From: Sediminibacterium sp. C3
GTDB taxonomy: Bacteria; Bacteroidota; Bacteroidia; Chitinophagales; Chitinophagaceae
DNA: 64,000 nucleotides
Direction: 5' to 3'
Assembly: GCF_000508085.1 (NCBI RefSeq)
Contig: NZ_KI669560.1
Span: 1,643,228 to 1,707,227, forward strand
Positions 17,618 to 26,761 of the stretch are shown here, piece after piece. Every line of letters begins with the position of its first letter. Position 1 is the stretch's first letter. A program made the position numbers and the translations under genes. The notes under the pieces are model-generated. The model worked only from the letters and a program-made list of their open reading frames with translations. It ran no database searches and was not told the DNA's origin.

Positions 17618-19161
17618 AATTTAAACCCGAATGTTAACATCATATTCCCTCTATTACCGGTTTGATTAGCAAAAGTATTGGGTTTGTCATTCAATCTGTA
17701 GGCAAATACAGACTCCTTATTCATGATATGAGAGTAAGAGAGGTCAATGAAAATACCTTTGTTTCTGTACCCAATACCACCAGATCCAATTACCCGGCTG
17801 GCCTGAATTGCTTCATCCTGATAAGGGCTTCCATAATAGGCTGCACCCAATCTGAACATGATGGTATGAAACTTTAGTTCACCCCCGATTCTTGCATTGA
17901 TATTCCCTTTTAAATTGTCAATTACAGCTTCATTTAATGCGGAATAATAATTTCTGAATCCGGCATCAAATGCGTTTTCAGAAGCAACGGCAAATCTTGC
18001 CCCCTTATAATGAACATATTCCAGATCGGCACTAATAAATCCTTTTTGTAAACGGGTATCACTTACTTCTCTAAGTACAATGCTAAAGCTACCAATTGCT
18101 CTCCAGGGAGTAGTAATGGTATATTTGCTTCTGCCTGCCTGACCATTGTTTAAATTATCGCTGCTCTCTGAACGTCTGCCAGCGTATCCTTCAGTATCGG
18201 CAATTAAGGAAGCTCTAATTCTATCTGTCATTGAAATAATCTGTGGGCTATGGAAGGCAAAACCAACCCTGACATAGTCGGAAGGCTTATACATGGTCCC
18301 CAGTTTTAATCCTATACCCGCTCCCTGAGAAGTATAGGTTTCCCTGAATTCAAAAAAGCTGAACTGATTGCCCGGATCATTTGTGGCATCTCTTTCACTG
18401 TAAAATAGTTCTCTTGAATATTTAATAATGGGGATTACTAAACTACCTCCAACATAAAGTTTGTCTGCCATATTCCCTGCCAATCCCAATGCTATTTCGT
18501 TATAGCCCCCACTGGTTCTGGCGTTGTGTAATTGGTTAATACCTGATGAAATTGGCACCAGACTCTGATAACCTTCTACTCTCCCCCCCGGGCCGCTTAA
18601 GGTATCCACCAGAAAGGTTCTGAAGGCAAGAGATGATCCAAAAATATAATTGCTTAGTGCTGCATTGGTATCTGCGCGGTCACGGGTTAACTCTTCCAGA
18701 TATTTCTCGGTAAACGAACTGAAATTATTCAATCCCCTGAAACTAACCTGATTATTGTAGTTGGCCAGTTGATTCACCGAAATAGCAAAAGCAGAGCTGG
18801 TCCATTTACTGTAACCATTTCTATTGCTGCCAGCCAGTATTAATCCACTTGTTCCCAACCCAAATCCAGATCTGGTAGAACTGGTATCGTTTCCACGGTA
18901 ATTGAATTTATTGTTATTCATCACCATTCCAGGTGATAATACCAACTCTCTGGTTTTGTATAATCCAATGCCTGCAGGGTTTACGTGGTTGGCGGTAATA
19001 TCACCACCCAGTGATCCCATTACTCCACCCACTGCCATGTTTCTGGCAGTTCCATTCGGCGTGAACCAGGAGAGCCTAATGGCTTCATCAATCGTTTGGG
19101 ATTTTGCGGTAAGGGCAAAGAATGACAGGCCGCTTATAAATAAGCCGAAATATTTTTTCAT
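17614..19161 (-). CDS. OmpP1/FadL/TodX-type outer membrane protein
   Basis: This is a 515-residue outer membrane beta barrel with a signal peptide (MKKYFGLFISGLSFFALTAKS, followed by QT). The mature amino end has the hallmark of the FadL superfamily in Bacteroidota: RNMAVGGVMGSLGGD, followed by NHVNPAGIGLYK. Regular aromatic beta strands continue to a last strand ending in Phe (MLTFGFKF), the usual outer-membrane insertion signal. Family members take up hydrophobic compounds; the substrate here is unknown. The open frame extends to 19185, but the signal peptide starts at 19161. It lies 26 bases after the glycine-rich lipoprotein gene on the same strand, so the two are probably co-transcribed. 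Confidence 0.82.
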   Translation of the reverse strand: MKKYFGLFISGLSFFALTAKSQTIDEAIRLSWFTPNGTARNMAVGGVMGSLGGDITANHVNPAGIGLYKTRELVLSPGMVMNNNKFNYRGNDTSSTRSGFGLGTSGLILAGSNRNGYSKWTSSAFAISVNQLANYNNQVSFRGLNNFSSFTEKYLEELTRDRADTNAALSNYIFGSSLAFRTFLVDTLSGPGGRVEGYQSLVPISSGINQLHNARTSGGYNEIALGLAGNMADKLYVGGSLVIPIIKYSRELFYSERDATNDPGNQFSFFEFRETYTSQGAGIGLKLGTMYKPSDYVRVGFAFHSPQIISMTDRIRASLIADTEGYAGRRSESSDNLNNGQAGRSKYTITTPWRAIGSFSIVLREVSDTRLQKGFISADLEYVHYKGARFAVASENAFDAGFRNYYSALNEAVIDNLKGNINARIGGELKFHTIMFRLGAAYYGSPYQDEAIQASRVIGSGGIGYRNKGIFIDLSYSHIMNKESVFAYRLNDKPNTFANQTGNRGNMMLTFGFKF

Positions 19162-19187
19162 ACTTGTTTTGTTAAATGCTGGCAATA

Positions 19188-20021
19188 TTAGTTTCTACCA
19201 CCTCTGCCTGTACTTGCGCTTGATCCGGTACTCTTAAATCCACCACTTGCACCACCAGCATTGCTGTTTGTCATTGGTACAGATCCATTATTGCTAAAGG
19301 TTCTGATAGAACGGTCAAAGCTATTGGATTGTCCACCAGGTGTGCTAGGTGTTGAAAATACTCTTTTCACCAAATTACCAAAGTTATTGCTGCTTCCGTT
19401 AGAGCCTGGTGCATACCAGTCACCCCCTTTTGCTGAATTGCTATTGTTATACATTCTGTTTCTTAATGCACTCAAATTGGATCCTGAACCGGAAGTCATG
19501 ATATTTGCTTTTGGATTTGCATAAGTGATTACGGAGAAGAATGGGTTGTTCCAGCCTATGGGATTCATAAAACCACCACCAATGAATCCACCTCTGTAAA
19601 ATCCACCACCATAAAATCCACCACCAAAGTAATTATTCCATGCATTAAATCCGGGGCTGAAACCAAAACCAATATTCCATGGATTCAACACTGGATTCAA
19701 CATCCAGGGATTCATTAAATTGGCATAGCCTAAACTATAGGGTGAAAAATCATAACGCATATCATTCCAGTAGCTGAAATTATCTATTGAACCCCAACGG
19801 TCTCTGTTGCCTACTTTCATTCTTAAATAACGATCGTCCATGGTACTTACGTATTCCTGGTAACGATCATCACTGTTTTTACCACTTGCATAAGCATAAG
19901 TCTCTCTATCCTCACCGGGAGAGAAATATACATCATCCGGTGTTTGACCTGATTGATAGGCCGTGCTGCAGCCACTTAAGATGGTAACAAGTGTTAGCGC
20001 ACTGAATACAAGCTTTTTCAT
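19188..20021 (-). CDS. Glycine/asparagine-rich lipoprotein of unknown function
   Basis: The 277-residue precursor has a clear lipoprotein signal, MKKLVFSALTLVTILSGC, with lipobox LSGC. The mature part first has an acidic, Tyr-rich segment (TPDDVYFSPGED), typical of a Bacteroidota lipoprotein group. A strongly biased region follows near residues 100-160, with repeated GGGF/GGF units alternating with Asn, Pro and Trp. The tail is Ser/Gly/Asn-rich. Such composition suggests an extended, disordered or matrix-like surface protein. The start is at 20021, because the upstream in-frame codons precede the signal. It is the first gene of a probable operon with the FadL-type porin. Confidence 0.7.
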   Translation of the reverse strand: MKKLVFSALTLVTILSGCSTAYQSGQTPDDVYFSPGEDRETYAYASGKNSDDRYQEYVSTMDDRYLRMKVGNRDRWGSIDNFSYWNDMRYDFSPYSLGYANLMNPWMLNPVLNPWNIGFGFSPGFNAWNNYFGGGFYGGGFYRGGFIGGGFMNPIGWNNPFFSVITYANPKANIMTSGSGSNLSALRNRMYNNSNSAKGGDWYAPGSNGSSNNFGNLVKRVFSTPSTPGGQSNSFDRSIRTFSNNGSVPMTNSNAGGASGGFKSTGSSASTGRGGRN

Positions 20022-20065
20022 GATTTTCCTTTTTAGGTGCATCAATTTGGTTGAGTGAAGTTACA

Positions 20066-20073
20066 TACATTTG
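20066..20073 (+). promoter_or_regulatory. -7 promoter element of proS
   Basis: TACATTTG matches TAnnTTTG, and a TTTG at 20046-20049 lies 16 bases upstream as a possible -33 element. The leader to the ATG at 20162 would be about 80 bases, longer than for most genes here. Confidence 0.55.
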
Positions 20074-20161
20074 CGAATGGTAACTACAAACAATTAAAGG
20101 CAAATTACATGCCAACTAACAAATGTTAGTGTTGTTTAGGTTAAAAAAAATAAAAATATTT

Positions 20162-21639
20162 ATGGGAAAGGAGCTAACCTCAAGATCGCAGGATTATTCA
20201 CAATGGTATAACGACTTAATTATCAAGGGCCAGCTGGCGGATTATTCTGCTGTAAGGGGCTGTATGGTCATCAAACCCTATGGGTTTGCATTGTGGGAAA
20301 ATATGAGGGATGTGTTAGATAAAATGTTTAAGGAGACTGGACATCAGAATGCCTATTTCCCGCTTTTCGTACCCAAGAGCTTATTTGAAGCTGAGGAGAA
20401 GAATGCTGAAGGGTTTGCTAAAGAATGTGCAGTGGTTACCCATTATCGTTTAAAAACAGATCCGAATAATGCAGGTAAGCTAATGGTTGATCCGGAAGCA
20501 AAACTTGAAGAAGAGCTGGTGGTGCGTCCAACCAGTGAAGCCATTATCTGGAATACCTATAAAGGATGGATTCAAAGTTATCGTGACCTGCCCCTGCTGA
20601 TTAATCAATGGGCAAATGTAGTGCGATGGGAAATGCGTACGCGTTTATTCCTGCGTACGGCAGAATTTCTTTGGCAGGAAGGTCATACTGCACATGCAAC
20701 TGCTGAAGAAGCCATTGAAGAAACCAGACGCATGCTGGATGTTTACGCTGATTTTGCTGAGAACTGGATGGCCTTGCCGGTTATAAAGGGAGTAAAGTCG
20801 CCCAATGAGCGTTTTGCCGGAGCAGAAGATACCTTTTGCATTGAGGCGCTCATGCAGGATGGTAAAGCATTACAGGCAGGCACCTCCCATTTTCTGGGTC
20901 AGAATTTTGCAAAAGCATTCGATGTAAAGTTCAGCGACAAGAATAATAAACTTGATTATGTATGGGCAACCAGCTGGGGAGTGAGTACCCGATTAATTGG
21001 TGGATTGGTAATGGCGCATAGTGATGATGACGGATTGATAATACCTCCACGGATTGCGCCGATTCAGGTGGTTATTGTGCCTATCTATAAAGGAGAGGAT
21101 CAGAAGGCTCAGATTGACGAAGTAGTAAGTGTAATGATGAAGGAGATGAAAGCCCTAGGTATTACCGTTAAGTACGATGACGCTGACAATAGCAGACCGG
21201 GATGGAAATTTGCAGAATATGAATTGAAGGGGGTGCCTGTTAGAATAGCAGTTGGCGCAAGAGACCTGGCCAATCAGGTGGTAGAAGTTGCCAGAAGGGA
21301 TACCAAAGAAAACAAAACATCTCTATTTCAGGTATCGCTGCATATACTAAGGAATTGCTGAATGAGATTCAGATAGCCATGTTTAATAAGGCAAAAGCTT
21401 TCCAACAGGAACATATTACTACAGCAAATACCTGGGAGGAATTCGTAAACATACTGGATACCAAGGCAGGATTTGTATCTGCCCATTGGGATGGAACACC
21501 TGAGACAGAGGAAAAAATTAAGGAACTGTCAAAAGCAACCATTCGCTGTATTCCACTGGATAATCCTCAGGAAGAAGGCATTTGCATTTTATCCGGAAAA
21601 AAATCTACCCAAAGAGTGCTGTTTGCGAGGGCATATTGA
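20162..21639 (+). pseudogene. proS: Proline--tRNA ligase, interrupted by a one-base frameshift
   Basis: ProRS charges tRNA-Pro with proline. The reading frame from 20162 covers the catalytic class II core (motif 2 at [19 protein letters not shown], motif 3 region [15 protein letters not shown]) and the anticodon-binding domain up to about 21308. It then runs out of frame to a stop at 21361. The conserved tail (anticodon domain end plus C-terminal zinc-type domain ending FARAY) continues in the -1 frame from 21313 to 21639. Restoring one A to the A4 run at 21309-21312 gives the expected [20 protein letters not shown] and a 492-residue type 3 ProRS. I find no classical slippery heptamer. The enzyme is normally essential, so a sequence error is the likeliest cause. 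Confidence 0.9.
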
Positions 21640-21651
21640 TATATTTATTAT

Positions 21652-22596
21652 ATGGAATATAATAAATACAGCCTTAGCTTTAAAGGGAGTGGCGCATCCT
21701 ATTTTAAGATATTGCTAGTCAATATCATCCTGGTAACCATTACCCTGGGATTGTATTATCCGTGGGCAAGGGCTCGTTCTCTGCAGTATTTCTACAGTAA
21801 TACGCTGTTCAATGGTCAGGCTTTTGTATTTACCGGAACTGGGTCAGAAATGTTTAAGGGTTTCATCAAAGCTTTTATTTTATTAATTGGCATATATGGA
21901 TTGGTGACCTATCTGGTATTGAACGAACAGGAACTGGTAGGCCTCGCACTTTTTTATATCTTCTTTCTACTACTGCTCCCGCTTGCTATCCATGGTTCCT
22001 ACAGATATCGGTTTGCCAAAACTGCTTGGAGTGGAATTCGTTTTGGGTATACAGGAGACAAATGGGAATTATTTGCACTTTTTATTAAAGGGACACTGTT
22101 AACACTGATAACATTTGGAATTTATGGTGCCTGGTTCATGATGAATCTGAGAAGATATCTGTTGTGTAATGTAAAAATCGGGGATGCCAGATTTTCTTAC
22201 AAAGGGGTTGGCGGAGAATATTTTTGGTTGAACCTGAAAGGATATTTCTTAAGCATTTTTACGCTGGGACTCTATTTTTTCTGGTGGCAAAAAGATTTAT
22301 ATGCTTATTTTATTAATAACCTAAGATTGACCAGGGGAGAACAGACGATGCTGTTACGATCAACCGCTACAGGAGGAGATTTTCTTGCGTTGATTTTGGT
22401 GAATCTTTTGCTTTTTGTGTTTACGCTGGGACTGGCTACTCCATGGATTGCTGTCAGAACTATGCGATTTTTATTTTCGAATATGGTGTTGGATGGCACC
22501 ATTGCTTTTGATGAATTGCAACAGACCCAGCCAAATTATGATGATGCAACGGGAGAAGATATTGCCGACTTTTTAGACTTTGGATTTATTATATAA
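21652..22596 (+). CDS. DUF898 family membrane protein
   Basis: This is a 314-residue polytopic membrane protein of the DUF898 (YjgN) family, with about six to eight hydrophobic segments. The family's internal repeat is plain: FKGSGASYFKILLVNIILVTITLGLYYPWARAR returns, degenerate, near residues 125-165 and 175-220, each with a T(L/F)G(L/I)Y turn followed by an aromatic pair. The biochemical role of the family is unknown. Its TAA overlaps the ATG of the M48 protease gene by one base (TAATG), so the two proteins are made together and probably work together in the membrane. Confidence 0.8.
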   Translation: MEYNKYSLSFKGSGASYFKILLVNIILVTITLGLYYPWARARSLQYFYSNTLFNGQAFVFTGTGSEMFKGFIKAFILLIGIYGLVTYLVLNEQELVGLALFYIFFLLLLPLAIHGSYRYRFAKTAWSGIRFGYTGDKWELFALFIKGTLLTLITFGIYGAWFMMNLRRYLLCNVKIGDARFSYKGVGGEYFWLNLKGYFLSIFTLGLYFFWWQKDLYAYFINNLRLTRGEQTMLLRSTATGGDFLALILVNLLLFVFTLGLATPWIAVRTMRFLFSNMVLDGTIAFDELQQTQPNYDDATGEDIADFLDFGFII

Positions 22597-23669
22597 TGGA
22601 AGTACTTAATTCAGTTCAATATTTTGATGGATTGCAGGCTGGCCCTCAATCGGCATTGTTACATATTTCTGAAGCAGGTTTCTCTCTTCAGGTGGGTCCT
22701 ATCTGGAATGCAGGTGCGCCGGTTTTATATTTCCCCAAAGTAGAATGTTCCTATCAAAAAGCAGATCATCAGCTCATCGTTTTTTTGAATAAAAAAACGG
22801 GAGCCTACTTTACGGTTGATACACATGACCCAACAGCAGTGGCCATTATTCAATTACTTCAACCAGTTGAGAAGTCTTTCGCAACAAGCTTGTTTAAACT
22901 GAATGCCTTTTCGTTGTTGTTGATTGTTCTGTTATTATTTTCCGGAGTATACTGGGGGATTGCAACCGTTGTTCCATGGGCGGGTCTTAAAATCATCAAA
23001 CCTGAAACAGAAACAGAATTGGGAGAAAAAATGCATGAGGCGATGATGGGGGATGCCAGCGTTGACAGAAGGAAAACAGCTCTGGTTCAGTCATTTGCCA
23101 ACTCTTTGGAATTGAGCAAGGTCTATCCGATAAAAATTACGGTGGTAAAAAACCAGGAAGTAAATGCCTATGCGATACCAGGAGGGAATATAGTAGTATA
23201 TACAGGCATATTGCGTACCATGCAATCGCCTGATGAACTGGCAGCATTGCTGGGGCATGAAGCGGCTCATATTACTGAGCGACATAGTTTGCGATCGGTC
23301 CTGCGTTCTGCGGCAACAGGTTTAATGATATCTGTCATTTTCAATGATGTTTCCGGAATCTTATCCATATTGGTAGAAAATGCAGAAGGATTGCGATCGA
23401 TGCAGTTCTCCAGAAGTATGGAAGAGAATGCAGATGAAGTGGGTATGAAAGTGCTGGTGAAAAATAAAATAAATCCTCTGGCAATGAAACAGCTGATGCA
23501 AACTTTAAAAGAGAATGCACCTGAAATGCCTTCTGTTCTAAGTTTTATGTCCACACACCCTGCAACGGATGACAGAATTAAACATGCGGAGACTTTTGCT
23601 ATTCCTTATAAAAACAGTTCCTTTGCAGCGAATCCACTCAGGGATTCAATCTGGAGAGAACTAAAGTAA
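22596..23669 (+). CDS. M48 family membrane-associated metalloprotease
   Basis: This is a zinc endopeptidase of the M48 (Ste24/HtpX/BepA) family, 357 residues. An N-terminal domain of about 100 residues comes before one membrane segment near 105-130. The catalytic domain has HEAAH at residues 221-225 and the downstream zinc ligand in ENADEVGM. M48 proteases of this layout take part in membrane or envelope protein quality control. Its ATG overlaps the stop of the DUF898 gene, a coupling that suggests a protease with a membrane partner. truB begins one base after its stop. Confidence 0.85.
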   Translation: MEVLNSVQYFDGLQAGPQSALLHISEAGFSLQVGPIWNAGAPVLYFPKVECSYQKADHQLIVFLNKKTGAYFTVDTHDPTAVAIIQLLQPVEKSFATSLFKLNAFSLLLIVLLLFSGVYWGIATVVPWAGLKIIKPETETELGEKMHEAMMGDASVDRRKTALVQSFANSLELSKVYPIKITVVKNQEVNAYAIPGGNIVVYTGILRTMQSPDELAALLGHEAAHITERHSLRSVLRSAATGLMISVIFNDVSGILSILVENAEGLRSMQFSRSMEENADEVGMKVLVKNKINPLAMKQLMQTLKENAPEMPSVLSFMSTHPATDDRIKHAETFAIPYKNSSFAANPLRDSIWRELK

Positions 23670-23670
23670 A

Positions 23671-24372
23671 ATGAAGCAGAAAGAAATTCATCCCGCATTG
23701 CAACCTTATTTGGAAGGACAGGCTATTTTAATAGATAAACCCGTTCACTGGACTTCATTTGATGTTGTCAGGAAAATTAGAAATATTACCCGCATTGTAA
23801 AAGTAGGACATGCCGGAACCCTTGATCCATTGGCAACTGGTTTGTTGATTGTGTGTACCGGAAAGTATACAAAGAAAATTAATGAGTACATGGGAATGGA
23901 AAAAGAGTATACGGGTACTTTTACTTTGGGATCAACCACACCTACATATGATTTAGAATCTGAACCGGTTAATTTTTGTGATACCGACCATTTGAGCGAA
24001 TCACAAATAAAAGCTGCAACGCAGGAATTCACCGGACTGATTATGCAGGTTCCGCCTATTCATTCTGCTATAAAGCAGGAAGGTAAGCCAGTTTATTTAG
24101 CGGCAAGAAAGGGATTAGATGTGGTGCTGGAGCCAAGACCGGTAACCATCCACGCATTTGAGATTGAAAAAATAGAAATGCCTGTGGTTTATTTCAGGGT
24201 AGTGTGTTCAACAGGAACCTATATCAGAAGCCTTGCCCATGATTTCGGAAAAGCATTGGGAGTAGGGGCATATATGAGTTCACTAAGAAGAACCAGGATT
24301 GGCCATTTCCAGGTATCTGATGCCGAAACCATGGAATCCTTTGAATCAAAGATTGAACAATTGAAAGCTTAG
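23671..24372 (+). CDS. truB: tRNA pseudouridine(55) synthase
   Basis: TruB converts U55 in the T loop of tRNAs to pseudouridine. The 233-residue product starts with the family segment IDKPVHWTSFDVVRKIR and has the catalytic motif GHAGTLDPLATGLL with nucleophile Asp52. Further on is YIRSLAHDFG, which precedes the C-terminal part. It is shorter than E. coli TruB because it lacks most of the C-terminal PUA-like extension, as usual in this phylum. It ends four bases into the convergent tamL gene and is probably co-transcribed with the DUF898 and M48 genes. Confidence 0.95.
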   Translation: MKQKEIHPALQPYLEGQAILIDKPVHWTSFDVVRKIRNITRIVKVGHAGTLDPLATGLLIVCTGKYTKKINEYMGMEKEYTGTFTLGSTTPTYDLESEPVNFCDTDHLSESQIKAATQEFTGLIMQVPPIHSAIKQEGKPVYLAARKGLDVVLEPRPVTIHAFEIEKIEMPVVYFRVVCSTGTYIRSLAHDFGKALGVGAYMSSLRRTRIGHFQVSDAETMESFESKIEQLKA

Positions 24373-26756
24373 AATGGAAGTCCTATTCCAAGCTGTAATG
24401 CGAAATTGGGAACCTTAATGCCATTAGGTCTGGTATCGTTCCATGTAAAGTCTTTAATGCTCATCCAACCATTGTTTGTCGCTCGAAGGGGATCTTTTAA
24501 TTTATAGGCAAAATCTAATCTGATCAGAAAATAAGACATGTCGAAGCGTAGGCCGGTTCCAATACCAATGGCCATATCTCTTGTAAAATTGCTGAGAGAA
24601 AATCGGGTGTCAATATCTGTTGAAGCTGCTCGTTTAATATTCCATACGTTACCAATATCCGCATACAGTGCAGACCCAATTTTAAAACTACCAATGCTGG
24701 CTAATTGAAATCGGTACTCAACATTAAACTCCAGTTGCATATCTCCAAAACGATCCCTGAATGCATTGGCAGCGGTGTCTCTTTCACTCTGGTTAGAGCT
24801 ACCCAATCCCAGTTGTCTCAATCTCCAGGCTCGCATACTGTTGGGACCACCTGCAGAGAACTGTTTGTAGAAGGGTAGAGTAGGTCCAATAATGGTATCC
24901 CCGCCATAATTGTACCCCATACCGGCAAACGCCCGATAGGCCAATTCAGATTTCGGAAACTTTACCGACTGTTTGTATTCTGTTTCCAGTTTTAAATAGC
25001 GGTAGATATTGCCCTTTAATCCAGGGATAAATCCAAATAGGCCTCCGGCTTCTTCAACTGCAATCCGATAAAACTTGTCTTTTGCCGGATTTCTGCTTCC
25101 CTTAGTTGTTTTTACAAAAGAAAAACTCTGACTCACAATACTTCCTTCATTAAAAGAAGCCTTCAGGAATGGGTTTTTAATGATTAACTGATCCAATGAA
25201 TCCAGTTTTTCAATTGAGTATAATTCTACATTGATAGGTTTGTACAAAAAGGAACTGTTTCCCTTTTTCCACTCAAAGCCATAGCTGGTAGTGAAATTTC
25301 TGATATTATAAAAGTTTCTCCTGTCCACATAACCCAGATTCACAGACCAAAGGGTTCTTTTGTTATCCAGCAGGTCCAATCCCTTCCAAGGTTTAAAGGG
25401 TTGAATGATTCCCGGGAAAATATAAGTGTGTCCGACATTAAAAAGGAAGGTTTGAAATAACTGGTCTGGCTGATTAGTGCTGTTCAGGATATTTAATTCA
25501 ACTCCCGTTCTTACAGTTGCCACTGATTGAATGGCATTTTTCCAGACATTTCTGTTGTTATAGGAAAAGTTGGTTGTAATACCCAGCAGATTGGTAACAC
25601 CAATATCGGCAATATTTCTACTGGCTTCCAGATCAACCGTAAAACTTTGTTTAACGGCAGGTGTCATAAAAAAATACATGTCCAGCGTGTCTTTATCCCT
25701 GATTTCCGGGCGGATATCTACGTTTTGCCAGGCGGGTAATTGACCTAATGCATTTGCAGTTTTAAAAAAACGTTGCTCGTTGTAAACATCTCCTTTTGAA
25801 AAATAAGTGTCTTCTTTCATGGGCCTGTAATTGAACAAGCCCTTTTTGTAGCGTATGCTTCCATTCGGAATTTTCTTCTCAAAAAAAGATTTGTCTTTCA
25901 ACAAACTATCAGGTACATCCGAGATTTTCGTTTCAGGATAATAATGCAGATTGCCAATATGGTATTTGATTAAGCGGGAACTATCTTCCAGTTCTCTTTG
26001 TTTGATGGTAATATCCCAGTTTGGATTTTCTTTTTTTGCTTTGGCTATTTCAGATAAGAGCTTTGCCTGCTCAAAAGGGTCAGTGGTTAAAGAAAAGAGT
26101 TTGGTATTATTGGAATCAACGTAAGCGTAAACATCTTCACGGGTAATTTTATAATAGCCACTTTTTCTGAATAATCCTACCAGTCGATCCAGTTCGTTAC
26201 TGATGATTTCCTTAGAGTAGGGTTTATTCTTTTTTAGAAGACTTTTACCAGATTCTGTACTGGCTAAATGCTGCAGGGATGAATCATTCATTTCAATGGT
26301 TACTTCGTCAATGCTGATGTTTTTTCCTGCATTGATATTCATAAACACACTGGTTCTTATTTGGTCTTTCACCGTGTCGATAGTGTAAGAATTGGTTAAA
26401 TCTGCATAGTAATATCCCTGTGCATTCAGGTATGAATTCATGAAAAGAGCAGAACGGAGAATATTACTGGTATCGAAAACAGGCGGGTTTTTAATTTTAT
26501 AAAATAATCCAAATTGCTGTTGTTTGGGTACTTTTAAACTGTCGTCCCAGTAATTTTGCAAATTGGTTAATAAACGTTTTTTCTCATCTTTGGTAAAATT
26601 GCCATTCAGATTAATCTGATTGTCATAAACAAAGGGCTGGTTTTTAGGATAGTTTCTAACCCAGGTTCTTTTTTGTTCAGCACAGGATACCAGGAATAAT
26701 AATGTGAAAATGAATCCAATTGTGCTGTAGAATCGGGTATTTACTTTAAAATGCAT
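24369..26756 (-). CDS. tamL: BamA/TamA-family outer membrane lipoprotein TamL
   Basis: TamL is the Bacteroidota counterpart of TamA, an Omp85-type barrel that works with TamB in outer membrane assembly or lipid transport. The 795-residue precursor has a lipoprotein signal ending LFLVSC, which separates it from BamA. POTRA-like domains cover about residues 40-400 and a 16-strand surface-antigen barrel follows. The conserved FSAGGPNSMRAWR motif (the barrel-lumen loop, VRGF/Y equivalent) and a terminal strand ending LGIGLPF are present. The start is the ATG at 26756; a TTG at 26762 is also in frame. Only five bases separate this start from the divergent methyltransferase start. tamB is not in the window. 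Confidence 0.85.
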   Translation of the reverse strand: MHFKVNTRFYSTIGFIFTLLFLVSCAEQKRTWVRNYPKNQPFVYDNQINLNGNFTKDEKKRLLTNLQNYWDDSLKVPKQQQFGLFYKIKNPPVFDTSNILRSALFMNSYLNAQGYYYADLTNSYTIDTVKDQIRTSVFMNINAGKNISIDEVTIEMNDSSLQHLASTESGKSLLKKNKPYSKEIISNELDRLVGLFRKSGYYKITREDVYAYVDSNNTKLFSLTTDPFEQAKLLSEIAKAKKENPNWDITIKQRELEDSSRLIKYHIGNLHYYPETKISDVPDSLLKDKSFFEKKIPNGSIRYKKGLFNYRPMKEDTYFSKGDVYNEQRFFKTANALGQLPAWQNVDIRPEIRDKDTLDMYFFMTPAVKQSFTVDLEASRNIADIGVTNLLGITTNFSYNNRNVWKNAIQSVATVRTGVELNILNSTNQPDQLFQTFLFNVGHTYIFPGIIQPFKPWKGLDLLDNKRTLWSVNLGYVDRRNFYNIRNFTTSYGFEWKKGNSSFLYKPINVELYSIEKLDSLDQLIIKNPFLKASFNEGSIVSQSFSFVKTTKGSRNPAKDKFYRIAVEEAGGLFGFIPGLKGNIYRYLKLETEYKQSVKFPKSELAYRAFAGMGYNYGGDTIIGPTLPFYKQFSAGGPNSMRAWRLRQLGLGSSNQSERDTAANAFRDRFGDMQLEFNVEYRFQLASIGSFKIGSALYADIGNVWNIKRAASTDIDTRFSLSNFTRDMAIGIGTGLRFDMSYFLIRLDFAYKLKDPLRATNNGWMSIKDFTWNDTRPNGIKVPNFALQLGIGLPF

Positions 26757-26761
26757 AGACA

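Noticed and set aside
21300..21340. Programmed -1 frameshifting in proS
   Set aside because: No classical slippery heptamer in frame and no obvious stimulatory hairpin; not known for proS. A homopolymer error is simpler.
21355..21639. A separate 94-codon gene after proS
   Set aside because: Its sequence is the C-terminal domain of proline--tRNA ligase continued in the other frame, not an independent protein.
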